Source: Teichococcus oryzae
GTDB taxonomy: Bacteria; Pseudomonadota; Alphaproteobacteria; Acetobacterales; Acetobacteraceae
Assembly: GCF_008386565.1 (NCBI RefSeq)
Contig: NZ_VUKA01000002.1
Span: 372,001-436,000, forward strand
Direction: 5' to 3'
DNA: 64,000 bases
Shown here piece by piece: positions 1 through 8,404 of this stretch; position 1 is the stretch's first letter; each line of letters starts with the position of its first letter. The notes beneath the pieces were generated by a model, which was not told where the DNA came from, ran no database searches, and saw only the letters and a list, made by a program, of their open reading frames with translations. A program made the translations under genes and the position numbers.

Positions 1-1
1 G

Positions 2-55
2 GCGCGGGTCGATCCGGAAGGCATGATCCGCATTCCGGCCGATGCCGGTGCTTGA
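2..55 (+). CDS. C-terminal fragment of an upstream gene (partial)
   Basis: An open frame enters from the left edge and ends at TGA 53-55. Only 17 codons are visible (the peptide ends in IPADAGA), so no function can be assigned. It is called because the frame runs from the window edge with the codon bias of the neighbours and ends before the acs leader. It could be chance. Confidence 0.35.
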   Translation, partial: ARVDPEGMIRIPADAGA

Positions 56-121
56 CCGGACGCCATGCCGCACCGCGCCGGACGCCGCCGCGCCGGCACC
101 ATGCTGACGCTTGACGGCGGC

Positions 122-141
122 CATTGGGCGCGGGCCCAATG
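122..141 (+). promoter_or_regulatory. Inverted repeat in the acs leader
   Basis: CATTGGGC, four bases, then GCCCAATG form a perfect 8-bp inverted repeat ending 57 bases before the acs start codon. It could be an operator or an RNA hairpin in the leader. No specific regulator can be named from the sequence. Confidence 0.35.
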
Positions 142-198
142 CCGCCAAACAGATGCAGTGGCCACCTTGCCCTGCCCGCCACTTCGGGAGGAGTTCGA

Positions 199-2133
199 AT
201 GACCGACAACACCGTGATTCCCGTAAAGCCCGATCTGGCGGCGGGGAGCCGTTTCGATGCCGCCCGCCGGGCCGAGATGGCCGAGCGTGCCGCCCGCGAC
301 CCGGACGGCTTCTGGCGCGAGGAAGCCGGCCGCATCGCCTGGATGACGACGCCCACCAGAATCAAGAACGCCTCCTTCGAGGGCGACGTCTCGATCAAGT
401 GGTTCGAGGATGGCGTGCTGAACGCCTCCGTTTCCTGCCTGGACAAGCACCTCGCCGAGCGCGGCGACCAGGTGGCGATCATCTGGGAAGGCGACGACCC
501 GAACAGCGACAGCAAGGTCACCTATCGTGAGCTGCACCAGCGCGTCTGCCGCATGGCCAACGCGCTGCGCTCGCTCGGCGTGAAGAAGGGGGACCGCGTC
601 ACCCTGTACCTGCCGATGATCGTCGAGGCGGCGGTGGCGATGCTGGCCTGCGCCCGCATCGGCGCGGTGCATTCCATCGTGTTCGGCGGCTTCTCCCCCG
701 ACAGCCTGGCCAGCCGCATCCAGGATTGCGACAGCACGGTGCTGATCACCGCCGACCAGGGCCGCCGCGGCGGCCGCACCGTGCCGTTGAAGACCAATGC
801 CGATGAGGCGCTGAAATCCTGCCCCTCGGTGAAGAACGTCATCGTGGTGAGGAACACCGGCGGCGACGTGCCGATGCAGGAAGGGCGCGACCATTGGTGG
901 CACACCCTGTCGGAGGCCGCGGCCACCGATTGCGCGCCCGAGCCGATGAACGCGGAGGACCCGCTGTTCATCCTCTACACCTCCGGCTCCACCGGCAAGC
1001 CGAAGGGCGTGCTGCACACCACCGGCGGCTACATGGTCTGGGCGTCCTTCACCCATGAGCTGGTGTTCGACTACCGCCCGGGCGAGATCTACTGGTGCAC
1101 CGCCGATGTCGGCTGGGTCACCGGCCACAGCTACATCGTCTATGGCCCGCTGGCGAATGGCGCGACCACGCTGATGTTCGAGGGCGTGCCGAACTATCCC
1201 GATGTCGGCCGCTTCTGGCAGGTGGTGGACAAGCACAAGGTCAACATCTTCTACACCGCCCCCACCGCCATCCGCGCCCTGATGCGCGAAGGCGATGCGC
1301 CGGTGAGGAAATGGTCGCGCCAGTCGCTGCGGGTGCTGGGCTCGGTGGGCGAGCCGATCAACCCCGAGGCCTGGCTCTGGTATTACCGCGTCGTGGGCGA
1401 TGAGCGCTGCCCGATCGTGGACACTTGGTGGCAGACCGAGACGGGCGGCATCCTGATCTCCCCCCTGCCGGGCGCCGTGGACCTCAAGCCCGGCTCGGCG
1501 ACGCTGCCGCTGCCGGGCGTGCAGCCGGCGCTGGTGGATGGCGACGGCAAGTTGCTGGAAGGCGCGACCGAGGGGAACCTGGTGATCCTGGATTCCTGGC
1601 CGGGCCAGATGCGCACCGTCTACAAGGACCATGAGCGCTTCATCCAGACCTACTTCTCCACCTTCCCCGGCAAGTATTTCTCCGGCGACGGGGCGCGGCG
1701 GGATGCCGATGGCTATTACTGGATCACCGGGCGCGTCGATGACGTGCTGAACGTGTCCGGCCACCGCATGGGCACGGCCGAGATCGAGAGCGCGCTGGTG
1801 GCCCATCCCAAGGTGGCGGAAGCGGCGGTGGTCGGCATGCCGCATGAGCTGAAGGGCCAGGGCATTTATTGCTACGTCACGCTGAAATCCGGCGAGGAGC
1901 CGTCCGACGCGCTGAAGAAGGAGCTGGTGGCCTGGGTGCGGCGGGAGATCGGCCCGATCGCCTCGCCGGACGCCATCCAATGGGCGCCCAGCCTGCCCAA
2001 GACCCGCTCGGGCAAGATCATGCGCCGCATCCTGCGCAAGATCGCCGCCAATGAAACGGACAGCCTGGGCGATACCTCGACGCTCGCCGATCCCACGGTG
2101 GTGGAGGACCTGATCAGCAACCGCGCCGGCTGA
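199..2133 (+). CDS. acs: Acetyl-CoA synthetase (AMP-forming)
   Basis: Makes acetyl-CoA from acetate, ATP and CoA through an acetyl-adenylate, in the cytoplasm. The 644-residue product has the usual family length. It shows the P-loop [12 protein letters not shown], the WWQTETGG adenylate-binding segment and the C-terminal [16 protein letters not shown] motif holding the lysine that family members acetylate for control. The ATG at 199 is preferred over one at 124 because GGGAGG lies just upstream and the protein then begins like other Acs enzymes. The gene converges on a propionyl-CoA synthetase gene, so the pair probably covers acetate and propionate activation. Confidence 0.95.
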   Translation: MTDNTVIPVKPDLAAGSRFDAARRAEMAERAARDPDGFWREEAGRIAWMTTPTRIKNASFEGDVSIKWFEDGVLNASVSCLDKHLAERGDQVAIIWEGDDPNSDSKVTYRELHQRVCRMANALRSLGVKKGDRVTLYLPMIVEAAVAMLACARIGAVHSIVFGGFSPDSLASRIQDCDSTVLITADQGRRGGRTVPLKTNADEALKSCPSVKNVIVVRNTGGDVPMQEGRDHWWHTLSEAAATDCAPEPMNAEDPLFILYTSGSTGKPKGVLHTTGGYMVWASFTHELVFDYRPGEIYWCTADVGWVTGHSYIVYGPLANGATTLMFEGVPNYPDVGRFWQVVDKHKVNIFYTAPTAIRALMREGDAPVRKWSRQSLRVLGSVGEPINPEAWLWYYRVVGDERCPIVDTWWQTETGGILISPLPGAVDLKPGSATLPLPGVQPALVDGDGKLLEGATEGNLVILDSWPGQMRTVYKDHERFIQTYFSTFPGKYFSGDGARRDADGYYWITGRVDDVLNVSGHRMGTAEIESALVAHPKVAEAAVVGMPHELKGQGIYCYVTLKSGEEPSDALKKELVAWVRREIGPIASPDAIQWAPSLPKTRSGKIMRRILRKIAANETDSLGDTSTLADPTVVEDLISNRAG

Positions 2134-2145
2134 TCGCGCGCCGAA

Positions 2146-2177
2146 CGGCCGGGGGAGCGGATCGGCTCCCCCGGCCG
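2146..2177. terminator. Bidirectional hairpin between acs and prpE
   Basis: A perfect 13-bp stem (arms 2146-2158 and 2165-2177) with a 6-base loop sits between two convergent genes. There is no clear T-tract on either side, so termination strength is uncertain, but the position suits a shared terminator. Confidence 0.6.
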
Positions 2178-2203
2178 CCGGGCCGGATCGGGATGAACGG
2201 CCC

Positions 2204-4087
2204 TCAGCGGATGCCGAGGACGGCGCCGATTTCATCCAGGATCATCGGGTCATCGATGGTAGGCGGCACCACGGGCTGCTCCCCATCCGCCAGCTTGCGC
2301 AGCGTGGCGCGGAGGATCTTGCCCGAGCGTGTCTTGGGCAGGCGCGGCACGACCCGGGCCGCCTTGAAGGCGGCCACGGGGCCGATGCGCTCGCGCACCA
2401 GCGCCACCAGCTCGGCCTCCAGCGCCGCCTCGTCACGCCCGGCGCCGGATTTCAGCACCACGAGGCCGAGGGGCACCTGCCCCTTCAGCGCGTCCTTCAC
2501 CCCCACCACGGCGCATTCCGCGACATCCCGGTGGCTGGCGAGCACTTCCTCCATCTGCCCGGTGGACAAACGGTGGCCGGCGACGTTGATGATGTCGTCG
2601 GTGCGCGACATCACCCAGGCATAGCCTTCCGCATCGATGATGCCGGCATCGCCGGTGTTGTACCAGCCGGGAAAGGCGGCGAGGTAGGCGTCGCGGAAGC
2701 GGTCATCGGCGCGGAACAGTGTCGGCGCGCAGCCCGGCGGCAGCGGCAGCCGGATGGCTAGGCTGCCGCTCTGCCCGGCCGGCACCGGCTGGCCCGCATC
2801 GCCCAGCGCCTGCACGTCATAGCCGGGGGCGGGCTTGCCGCCGGAGCCGGGGCGGGCCGGGAATAGGCCGGCGCCGCGGAAATTGCCGGTGATGCACCAG
2901 CCTGTCTCGGTCTGCCACCAATGGTCGATCACCGGGCGGTCCAGCAGGCGCGTGGCCCAGACCGCCGTGTCGGGGTCGCAGCGCTCGCCCGCCAGGAACA
3001 GCGCCTCCAGCTTCGACAGGTCATGGCGGCGAAGCTGCTGGCCTTCAGGGTCTTCCTTCTTGATGGCGCGCAGCGCGGTGGGGGCGGTGAACAGCACCTT
3101 CACCCCGTGCTCGGCGCAGACGCGCCAGAAGGCGCCGGCATCCGGCGTGCCGACCGGCTTGCCTTCATAAACAACGCTGGTGCAGCCGGCGAGCAGCGGG
3201 CCATAGGCGATGTAGGAATGCCCCACCACCCAGCCCACGTCGCTGGCGGTCCAGGACACGTCCCCAGCCCGCAGCCCGTAGAGCAGCGACATGGAATGAT
3301 GCAGCGCGACCGCGTAGCCGCCGGTGTCGCGCAGCACGCCCTTCGGCTTCCCTGTGGTGCCGCTGGTGTAGAGGATGTAGAGCGGATCGGTCGCCGCGCG
3401 GTCCACGCAGGGATGCGGCTCGGCGGCGGCCATGGCATCCAGCAGGTCCTCGTCGCGGCCGGGCTCCAGCTCGCAGCGCCAGGCGTCGCGCTGCAGGATC
3501 AGGCAGCAGTCCGGCTTGTGCGGCGACAGGGCGATCGCCGCGTCCAGCAGCGGTTTGTATTTGACGATCCGGCCCGGCTCCAGCCCGCAGGAGGCGGCGA
3601 TCACCGCCTTTGGCTCGGCATCGGCGATGCGCGCGGAAAGCTCCGCCGCGGCGAAGCCGCCGAACACCACGGAATGCACGGCGCCGAGCCGCGCGCAGGC
3701 CAGCATGGCCATCACCGCCTCGGGCACCATGGGCATGTAGATGATGACGCGGTCGCCCGCGCCGACGCCGCGCGCCGCCAGTGCGCCGGCCAGCCGCGCC
3801 GTGGCATCCTGCAATTCGGCATAGGTGATGCGGCGCTGGCCGCCGGAGATCGGGCTGTCCCAGATCAGGGCCGCCTGGGCGCCGCGGCCGGCGGCGACGT
3901 GGCGGTCCACGGCGTTGTGGCACATGTTCAGCCGCGCATCGGGGAACCAGCGGCCATAAGGCCCCTGCGCCGCATCGAAGATCCGTTGCGGCGGTGCCGA
4001 CCAGGCGATGTCCTGCGCCGCGAGGCGCCAATAGGCCTCGGGGTCCCGCCGCCAGGAGGCCATGGTGGCGTCGTAGCCGTCCGGCAT
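2204..4087 (-). CDS. prpE: Propionyl-CoA synthetase (PrpE-type acyl-CoA synthetase)
   Basis: AMP-forming acyl-CoA synthetase of 627 residues, the PrpE length. Motifs are YTSGTTGKPKGV, HWWQTETGW and the C-terminal [19 protein letters not shown] with the conserved lysine. It resembles PrpE more than Acs because the N-terminus (MPDGYDATMASW) is short and the adenylation core differs. The ATG at 4087 has a strong GGGAGGG ribosome site; the longer frame from 4132 has none. TGTTCTG occurs twice, 14 bases apart (4103-4109, 4117-4123), just upstream and could be a regulatory site. prpB and prpC lie about 41 kb away. Substrate preference (propionate or another short acid) is inferred. Confidence 0.85.
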   Translation of the reverse strand: MPDGYDATMASWRRDPEAYWRLAAQDIAWSAPPQRIFDAAQGPYGRWFPDARLNMCHNAVDRHVAAGRGAQAALIWDSPISGGQRRITYAELQDATARLAGALAARGVGAGDRVIIYMPMVPEAVMAMLACARLGAVHSVVFGGFAAAELSARIADAEPKAVIAASCGLEPGRIVKYKPLLDAAIALSPHKPDCCLILQRDAWRCELEPGRDEDLLDAMAAAEPHPCVDRAATDPLYILYTSGTTGKPKGVLRDTGGYAVALHHSMSLLYGLRAGDVSWTASDVGWVVGHSYIAYGPLLAGCTSVVYEGKPVGTPDAGAFWRVCAEHGVKVLFTAPTALRAIKKEDPEGQQLRRHDLSKLEALFLAGERCDPDTAVWATRLLDRPVIDHWWQTETGWCITGNFRGAGLFPARPGSGGKPAPGYDVQALGDAGQPVPAGQSGSLAIRLPLPPGCAPTLFRADDRFRDAYLAAFPGWYNTGDAGIIDAEGYAWVMSRTDDIINVAGHRLSTGQMEEVLASHRDVAECAVVGVKDALKGQVPLGLVVLKSGAGRDEAALEAELVALVRERIGPVAAFKAARVVPRLPKTRSGKILRATLRKLADGEQPVVPPTIDDPMILDEIGAVLGIR

Positions 4088-4215
4088 GCTGAACCCTCCC
4101 GCTGTTCTGTTTGAATTGTTCTGGGCCATCACCGGAGGATGGTAAAGCCGGAAAGGCCCGCGCCCTTCCGGCCTGGTGCCGCCGCCCCGGCAGGGGACGG
4201 CGGCGCTTCATGCCG

Positions 4216-5955
4216 TCAGACCTGCGCGCGCAGGGGGTCGGGCTTGCGGGACGGCTTCTCCGCCATGTCCTCCGCGAAGATGTCGCGATCCTTGGTTTCG
4301 GGCACGAAGAACAGGCCGATCACCACGGTGACCAGGGCGATCACCACCGGATACCAGAGGCCGTAATACACGTCCCCCGTTTGCGCGATCATGGCGAAGG
4401 AGGTCGCCGGCAGAAGCCCGCCGAACCAGCCATTGCCGATGTGATAGGGCAGCGACATGGAGGTGTAGCGGATGCGCGTGGGGAACAACTCCACCAGCGC
4501 CGCCGCGATCGGGCCGTAGACCATGGTGACGTAGATCACCAGCACCGCCAGGATCAGCACCAGCACGCCCGATTGCTCGCGGAAGATGTCGAAGGGATGC
4601 GCCAGCTTGACCACGGTGGGGTTGGAGGCCGCCGGGTAGCCCGCCGCGGTGATGGCCGCGCTGAGTGCCTGGGCGAAGTTCGCGTCGGTGCTGGAGATGG
4701 TGGAATTCGCCACCTGCACCGTGGCGGCGGTGCCGGCCGGCGCATCCTCGACATGGTAGTTCACCGACAGCCGCGCCAGCGCGGATTTGGCGATGTCGCA
4801 GGAATTGGTGAAGCGCGCCGTGCCGGTTGGGTTGAACTGGAAGGAACAATTGTCGGGATCGGCCCGCACCACGACGGAGATATTCTGGTGCGCGGCATGG
4901 AGGGCGGGGTTGGCCTCCGCGCTCATCAGCTTGAACAGCGGGAAATAGGTCAGCGCCGCGAGCAGGCAGCCGCCCAGGATGATCGGCTTGCGGCCGACCT
5001 TGTCCGACAGCCAGCCAAAGAACACGAAGCCGCCCGAGCCGAGCAGCAGCGCCCAGGCGATCAGGATGTTGGTGGTGTAGGGGTCCACCTTCAGCACCGA
5101 GCCCAGGAAGAACAGCGCGTAGAACTGGCCCGTGTACCAGACCACCGCCTGGCCGGCGACCAGGCCAAACAGCGCCAGCAGCGCCACCTTGGCATTCTTC
5201 CACTGGCCGAAGGCCTCGGTCAGCGGTGCCTTGGAGTGGGTGCCTTCCGCCTTCATCTTCTTGAAGGCCGGGCTTTCCTCCATCTGGGTGCGGATCCAGA
5301 CCGAGATCGCCAGCAGGAAGATCGACACCAGGAAGGGCACGCGCCAGCCCCATTCGCGGAAGCCTTCAGCGCCGGTCAGCGCCTGGGTGCTCAGGATCAC
5401 GATCAGCGACAGAAACAGGCCGCCCGTGGCGGTGATCTGGATGAAGGAGGTGTAGAAGCCGCGGCGGCCATGCGGGGAGTGCTCGGCCACATAGGTGGCG
5501 GCACCGCCATACTCGCCGCCCAGCGCCAGGCCCTGGAGGCAGCGCAGCACGATCAGGATGATGGGCGCGGCGATGCCGATCTGCTCCGCCGTGGGCAGGA
5601 TGCCGACGATGAAGGTGGAGGCGCCCATGATCACGATGGTGATCAGGAAGGTGTATTTGCGGCCCACCAGGTCACCCAGCCGGCCGAACACCAGCGCGCC
5701 GAAGGGCCGCACCAGGAAGCCGGCGGCGAAGGCCAGCAGGGCGAAAAGGTTGCGGGTGGTTTCGTCGAAGATCGGCTGCCCGTCGGCGCCGGGAACGGTG
5801 AAGAACTTGGCGGCGATGAAGGCGGCCAGCGAACCATAGAGATAGAAATCATACCATTCGAACACGGTTCCGAGCGAGGAGGCCAGAATGACCTTTCGTT
5901 CCTCGCGCGACATTGGACGGCTGTCCAAATCGGTTCTGGGGTGCGTTGCGCCCAT
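4216..5955 (-). CDS. MFS transporter, metabolite:H+ symporter (MHS) family
   Basis: Inner-membrane permease of 579 residues with about twelve hydrophobic segments. The N-terminal signature TVFEWYDFYLYGSLAAF and LGGEYGGAATYVAEHSP are typical of the MHS group, which carries small organic acids and osmolytes with protons. It is longer than the usual 430-450 residues because of a hydrophilic insert of about 100 residues (near 345-450) with two cysteines and many T/S/N residues, probably periplasmic. It follows the prpE-like gene on the same strand, so acetate or propionate is the likely cargo (inference). A start at MSREERKV (5913) is possible; the one used has AGGA upstream. Confidence 0.85.
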   Translation of the reverse strand: MGATHPRTDLDSRPMSREERKVILASSLGTVFEWYDFYLYGSLAAFIAAKFFTVPGADGQPIFDETTRNLFALLAFAAGFLVRPFGALVFGRLGDLVGRKYTFLITIVIMGASTFIVGILPTAEQIGIAAPIILIVLRCLQGLALGGEYGGAATYVAEHSPHGRRGFYTSFIQITATGGLFLSLIVILSTQALTGAEGFREWGWRVPFLVSIFLLAISVWIRTQMEESPAFKKMKAEGTHSKAPLTEAFGQWKNAKVALLALFGLVAGQAVVWYTGQFYALFFLGSVLKVDPYTTNILIAWALLLGSGGFVFFGWLSDKVGRKPIILGGCLLAALTYFPLFKLMSAEANPALHAAHQNISVVVRADPDNCSFQFNPTGTARFTNSCDIAKSALARLSVNYHVEDAPAGTAATVQVANSTISSTDANFAQALSAAITAAGYPAASNPTVVKLAHPFDIFREQSGVLVLILAVLVIYVTMVYGPIAAALVELFPTRIRYTSMSLPYHIGNGWFGGLLPATSFAMIAQTGDVYYGLWYPVVIALVTVVIGLFFVPETKDRDIFAEDMAEKPSRKPDPLRAQV

Positions 5956-6441
5956 GGGTGAAGTTTTCCTGCCCGCCGGGATGGTGGTCCCGGTGTTTCT
6001 TGTTGCGCTACCGCGTGCTTGGCCACGCGGCCTTGTTGGTGCTGCCCTCGGCCGGCACCGGCAGAAAGGCGTCAGACCTTTCCTCCGGCGGCACTTTGCG
6101 CCTGCGGAAGGTTGCCATTAATTGATCCGGTTTCGCTGGCGAAGCGCAACAGATTTCAGGGGGTTCTAGGCTCCGCCGCCATTCCCGGGCGGGCATTTTT
6201 CCGGGCGGGAGCGCCGGTTGGCGAATGCCGCCGGGCACATGGAACCAGGTGGCCGCCGGCATGCTGCCGCACCGGGGAAAGGCTGGCTGCAACGCCGCGC
6301 CGCCCTGGCCGTTCCCTGAAGCAAAGGCCGGGCGGCACGCCGCCGGTCCGGCGCAAAAACTGGAACCGGCGCCCGGCGGGTATGAAAAGCGACTGGCATC
6401 TTCGCGCGGCCGGCGTCAGCATGGGAGGTGAAGGGGGCCTC
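5956..6441. other. Intergenic region, no gene seen
   Basis: These 486 bases between divergent genes hold no convincing coding frame. Open frames here are arginine/proline-rich and lack ribosome sites. It must hold the promoter of the MFS gene and probably that of the following small membrane protein. No clear operator was found. Confidence 0.5.
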
Positions 6442-6834
6442 ATGGACACGCTCCGCACTCTGGCTGACCACTCCATCCGCCGTGTTCTCGGCGCCATCGC
6501 CCTGGCCATCGCCCTGGTGATGGCGGGCCTGGCCGCGCGGCCGCTGCTGGCGCTGCAAAGTGGCGCGCTGATGACGGCCGCGGTCTGGCTCGGACTTTGG
6601 GGCGCCGCGTTGCGCGCGCCCTACCAGGACCCGCGGCAAAGCCTGGTCTGGCGCCGCCTGAACGCCATGGCGGGACAGGGCATGCGCCATCTGCGCAGCC
6701 TGGAAGGCCGCCGGCAGCTCGCCGCCATCCTGGCGGAGCGGCTGATGTGGCATGCCGACCGCACCGCCCTGGTGGCGGCAGGACTTGGCCTGATCACCTT
6801 GCTGGGCTTTGCGATTCAACTCATCGCGGAGTGA
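6442..6834 (+). CDS. Small membrane protein of unknown function
   Basis: Product of 130 residues (MDTLRTLADHS at the start) with a hydrophobic segment near residues 13-50 that may cross twice, a basic central stretch around the LRSLEGRRQLAAILAERL region, and a final hydrophobic helix at the C-terminus. GGGAGGTGAAGGGGG precedes the ATG at 6442. The longer open frame from 6019 has an improbable N-terminus. I do not recognise the family. It stands alone between the MFS gene and the MarR gene. Confidence 0.6.
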   Translation: MDTLRTLADHSIRRVLGAIALAIALVMAGLAARPLLALQSGALMTAAVWLGLWGAALRAPYQDPRQSLVWRRLNAMAGQGMRHLRSLEGRRQLAAILAERLMWHADRTALVAAGLGLITLLGFAIQLIAE

Positions 6835-6957
6835 TGTTGCAGTGCGGCGAAGATGGTTGACGTGCCGGAAAGCGGAGGGGAAGGTGGATCGCCTTTCATC
6901 ACCGCAACCGAGGGCTGAGCCATCCCCGTTCGTGACCTGACCCTGCTTGCCGATGCC

Positions 6958-7407
6958 GTGCGGGACGAGGACGCCCCGGGCCCCCGCCCCATCGGCTACA
7001 GCCTGGATGAATCGGTCGGCCATCTGCTGCGGCGCGCGCATCAGCGTCATGCGGCGTTGTTCCAGGATCGCGGGGCGGTTGGCGGCCTGACCTCCACCCA
7101 GTTCGCCACCCTGCTCAAGCTGGCGGAGTTGGGGCAGGCAACGCAGAACGCGCTGGGACGGGCCGTGGCCCTGGATCCCGCCACCACTCAGGGCGTCGTG
7201 GCGCGGCTGCGGGACCGGGGGTTGCTGAAAACGGCGCGCGATCCGCTGGACCGCCGCACGGTGGTGCTGTCCCTCGCGCCGGAAGGGGAGGCGATCCTCG
7301 CCGAAGCGGTGCGGCAGGGTCGCCGCGCCAATGAACTCCTGCTGAAGCCCCTGACCGAGGCGCAGCGGAACACCCTGATCAACTTGCTGCGCCGCCTGCT
7401 GGACTGA
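6958..7407 (+). CDS. MarR-family transcriptional regulator
   Basis: Winged-helix repressor-type protein of 149 residues, the normal MarR length. The core runs from LTSTQFATLLKLAELG through a helix-turn-helix (QNALGRAVALDPATTQGVVARLRDRGL) to the wing DPLDRRTVVLSLAPEGEA. MarR proteins bind DNA as dimers and often respond to aromatic or phenolic ligands. No ligand or target can be named here. The start is GTG at 6958; the ribosome site is weak and no ATG is in frame after the upstream stop at 6916. It converges on the holin-like gene. Confidence 0.85.
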   Translation: MRDEDAPGPRPIGYSLDESVGHLLRRAHQRHAALFQDRGAVGGLTSTQFATLLKLAELGQATQNALGRAVALDPATTQGVVARLRDRGLLKTARDPLDRRTVVLSLAPEGEAILAEAVRQGRRANELLLKPLTEAQRNTLINLLRRLLD

Positions 7408-7423
7408 GGCCGCGGCGGCGGTC

Positions 7424-7828
7424 TCAGCGCCGGCCGCGCAGCAGCCCGACGACGGCTGCCACCAGCGGGGAGGCAGCCATTGTTCCGATCAGGGGAAGCA
7501 GGCTGAAGCTGGCCTTTGCCTGCGCAAAGGCGGTGTCGCGCAGCACCCTGGCCTCGATCTCCTGCGGGCCGGGCCGGCTGTATGCGGCCAGGGCGCCAAA
7601 GATCGCCGCCAGCGCCACATCGGCGCCCAGCAACGCGCCGGCGCGCTGCAAGGGCGTCCAGCTTTCCAGCCAGACCCATGCCAGCACATGCAGCATGGCC
7701 AGGGCGGCGCAGGCCAGGATGCCGGCCACCACGCCGAAGATGGCGCGGCGGGCCGTGCGCTGCGCCTGCAGGGTGAGCAGAACACGCTCCGCCTCCAGCG
7801 AGGCGGCCGTCAGGCGGAACGCACGCAT
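7424..7828 (-). CDS. Holin III-like small membrane protein
   Basis: Membrane protein of 134 residues: an N-terminal amphipathic part (RAFRLTAASLEAERVLLTLQ), two strong transmembrane helices near residues 30-52 and 65-82, and a final hydrophobic hairpin before LLRGRR. Proteins like this (phage-holin superfamily 3_6) usually accompany YqjD/ElaB-type proteins, as here, where the DUF883 gene lies 7 bases upstream on the same strand. It is not evidence of a prophage. Function is unknown; envelope or ribosome-membrane association under stress is a family-level guess. Confidence 0.65.
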   Translation of the reverse strand: MRAFRLTAASLEAERVLLTLQAQRTARRAIFGVVAGILACAALAMLHVLAWVWLESWTPLQRAGALLGADVALAAIFGALAAYSRPGPQEIEARVLRDTAFAQAKASFSLLPLIGTMAASPLVAAVVGLLRGRR

Positions 7829-7835
7829 CCGCGGC

Positions 7836-8102
7836 TCAGCGGCGCAGAAGCTTGGCGATCAGGAAGCCGACGCCGATCGCCACGGCGATGGTGGCCACCG
7901 GACGTTCCCGCACCACGCCGAACACCTGCTCGGCCTCGCGGCGCGTCAGGTCGCCCGCCTGGTGGGCCAGGCTTTGCGCGCGGCCGGAAGCACGCGACAC
8001 CGCCGGGCTGACCTGCTCGCTCATCAGCGACTCGACCTTGCGGCGCAGATCGGCGATGCGATCCTCGACTGCCGACAGGTCCACGGAAGAATAGCGGCTC
8101 AT
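7836..8102 (-). CDS. YqjD/ElaB-like DUF883 membrane-anchored protein
   Basis: Small protein of 88 residues with a long amphipathic coiled-coil-like region (AVEDRIADLRRKVESLM through residue 60) and one C-terminal transmembrane segment ending in LIAKLLRR. This layout is that of E. coli YqjD/ElaB, stationary-phase inner-membrane proteins reported to bind ribosomes. AAGGAGATCC lies directly before the ATG. It forms a two-gene unit with the holin-like gene. Its place beside the general stress response locus suits a stress role, but no EcfG promoter is visible upstream. Confidence 0.75.
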   Translation of the reverse strand: MSRYSSVDLSAVEDRIADLRRKVESLMSEQVSPAVSRASGRAQSLAHQAGDLTRREAEQVFGVVRERPVATIAVAIGVGFLIAKLLRR

Positions 8103-8147
8103 GCGGGATCTCCTTGCCTCAAGGTAGCGGTGTCAGGTGGCGGGATG

Positions 8148-8339
8148 TCAATCCAGCGCGCGATCGATGCTGCGTCCGGCACGCTCCACCGGGCCGCGCG
8201 GCGGGTCAACCGTATCCCGGATGGCGGCGCCGGCATTGTCGAGCTTCTCGCCCGCGCGCTCCGCCGGACCCTCGTTGCAGGCAGCCAGCGGGGCGGCCAT
8301 CAGCAGGACCGGCAAAAGGGCGGGGATGAATTTGCGCAT
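8148..8339 (-). CDS. Small lipoprotein, entericidin-like
   Basis: Product of 63 residues with a classic lipoprotein signal peptide (MRKFIPALLPVLLMAAPLAAC; lipobox LAAC, Cys21). The mature peptide of about 43 residues is charged and helical (EGPAERAGEKLDNAGAAI). Size and makeup resemble entericidin-type lipoproteins, without clear identity. GGGAG lies 10 bases before the ATG at 8339. A near-consensus EcfG promoter sits at 8371-8395, so stress-sigma control is likely. Many annotators would miss it or extend it to 8408. Confidence 0.7.
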   Translation of the reverse strand: MRKFIPALLPVLLMAAPLAACNEGPAERAGEKLDNAGAAIRDTVDPPRGPVERAGRSIDRALD

Positions 8340-8370
8340 CGGATAGGCACTCCCTGTGTCTCGCCTTTTC

Positions 8371-8395
8371 AACGCAAAGCCAAGCTGGGGGTTTC
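8371..8395 (-). promoter_or_regulatory. Candidate EcfG (general stress sigma) promoter
   Basis: On the minus strand the sequence reads GAAAC, 16 bases, CGTT. The alphaproteobacterial EcfG consensus is GGAAC-N16/17-CGTT, so only one position differs. The -10 element ends 32 bases before the start of the small lipoprotein gene, and the ecfG gene itself lies 2 kb away. Confidence 0.6.
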
Positions 8396-8404
8396 GCCCC
8401 GTGC

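Noticed and set aside
7424-7828. Holin-like gene as a sign of a prophage
   Set aside because: No other phage genes are near. This holin superfamily commonly pairs with DUF883 proteins in ordinary chromosomes.
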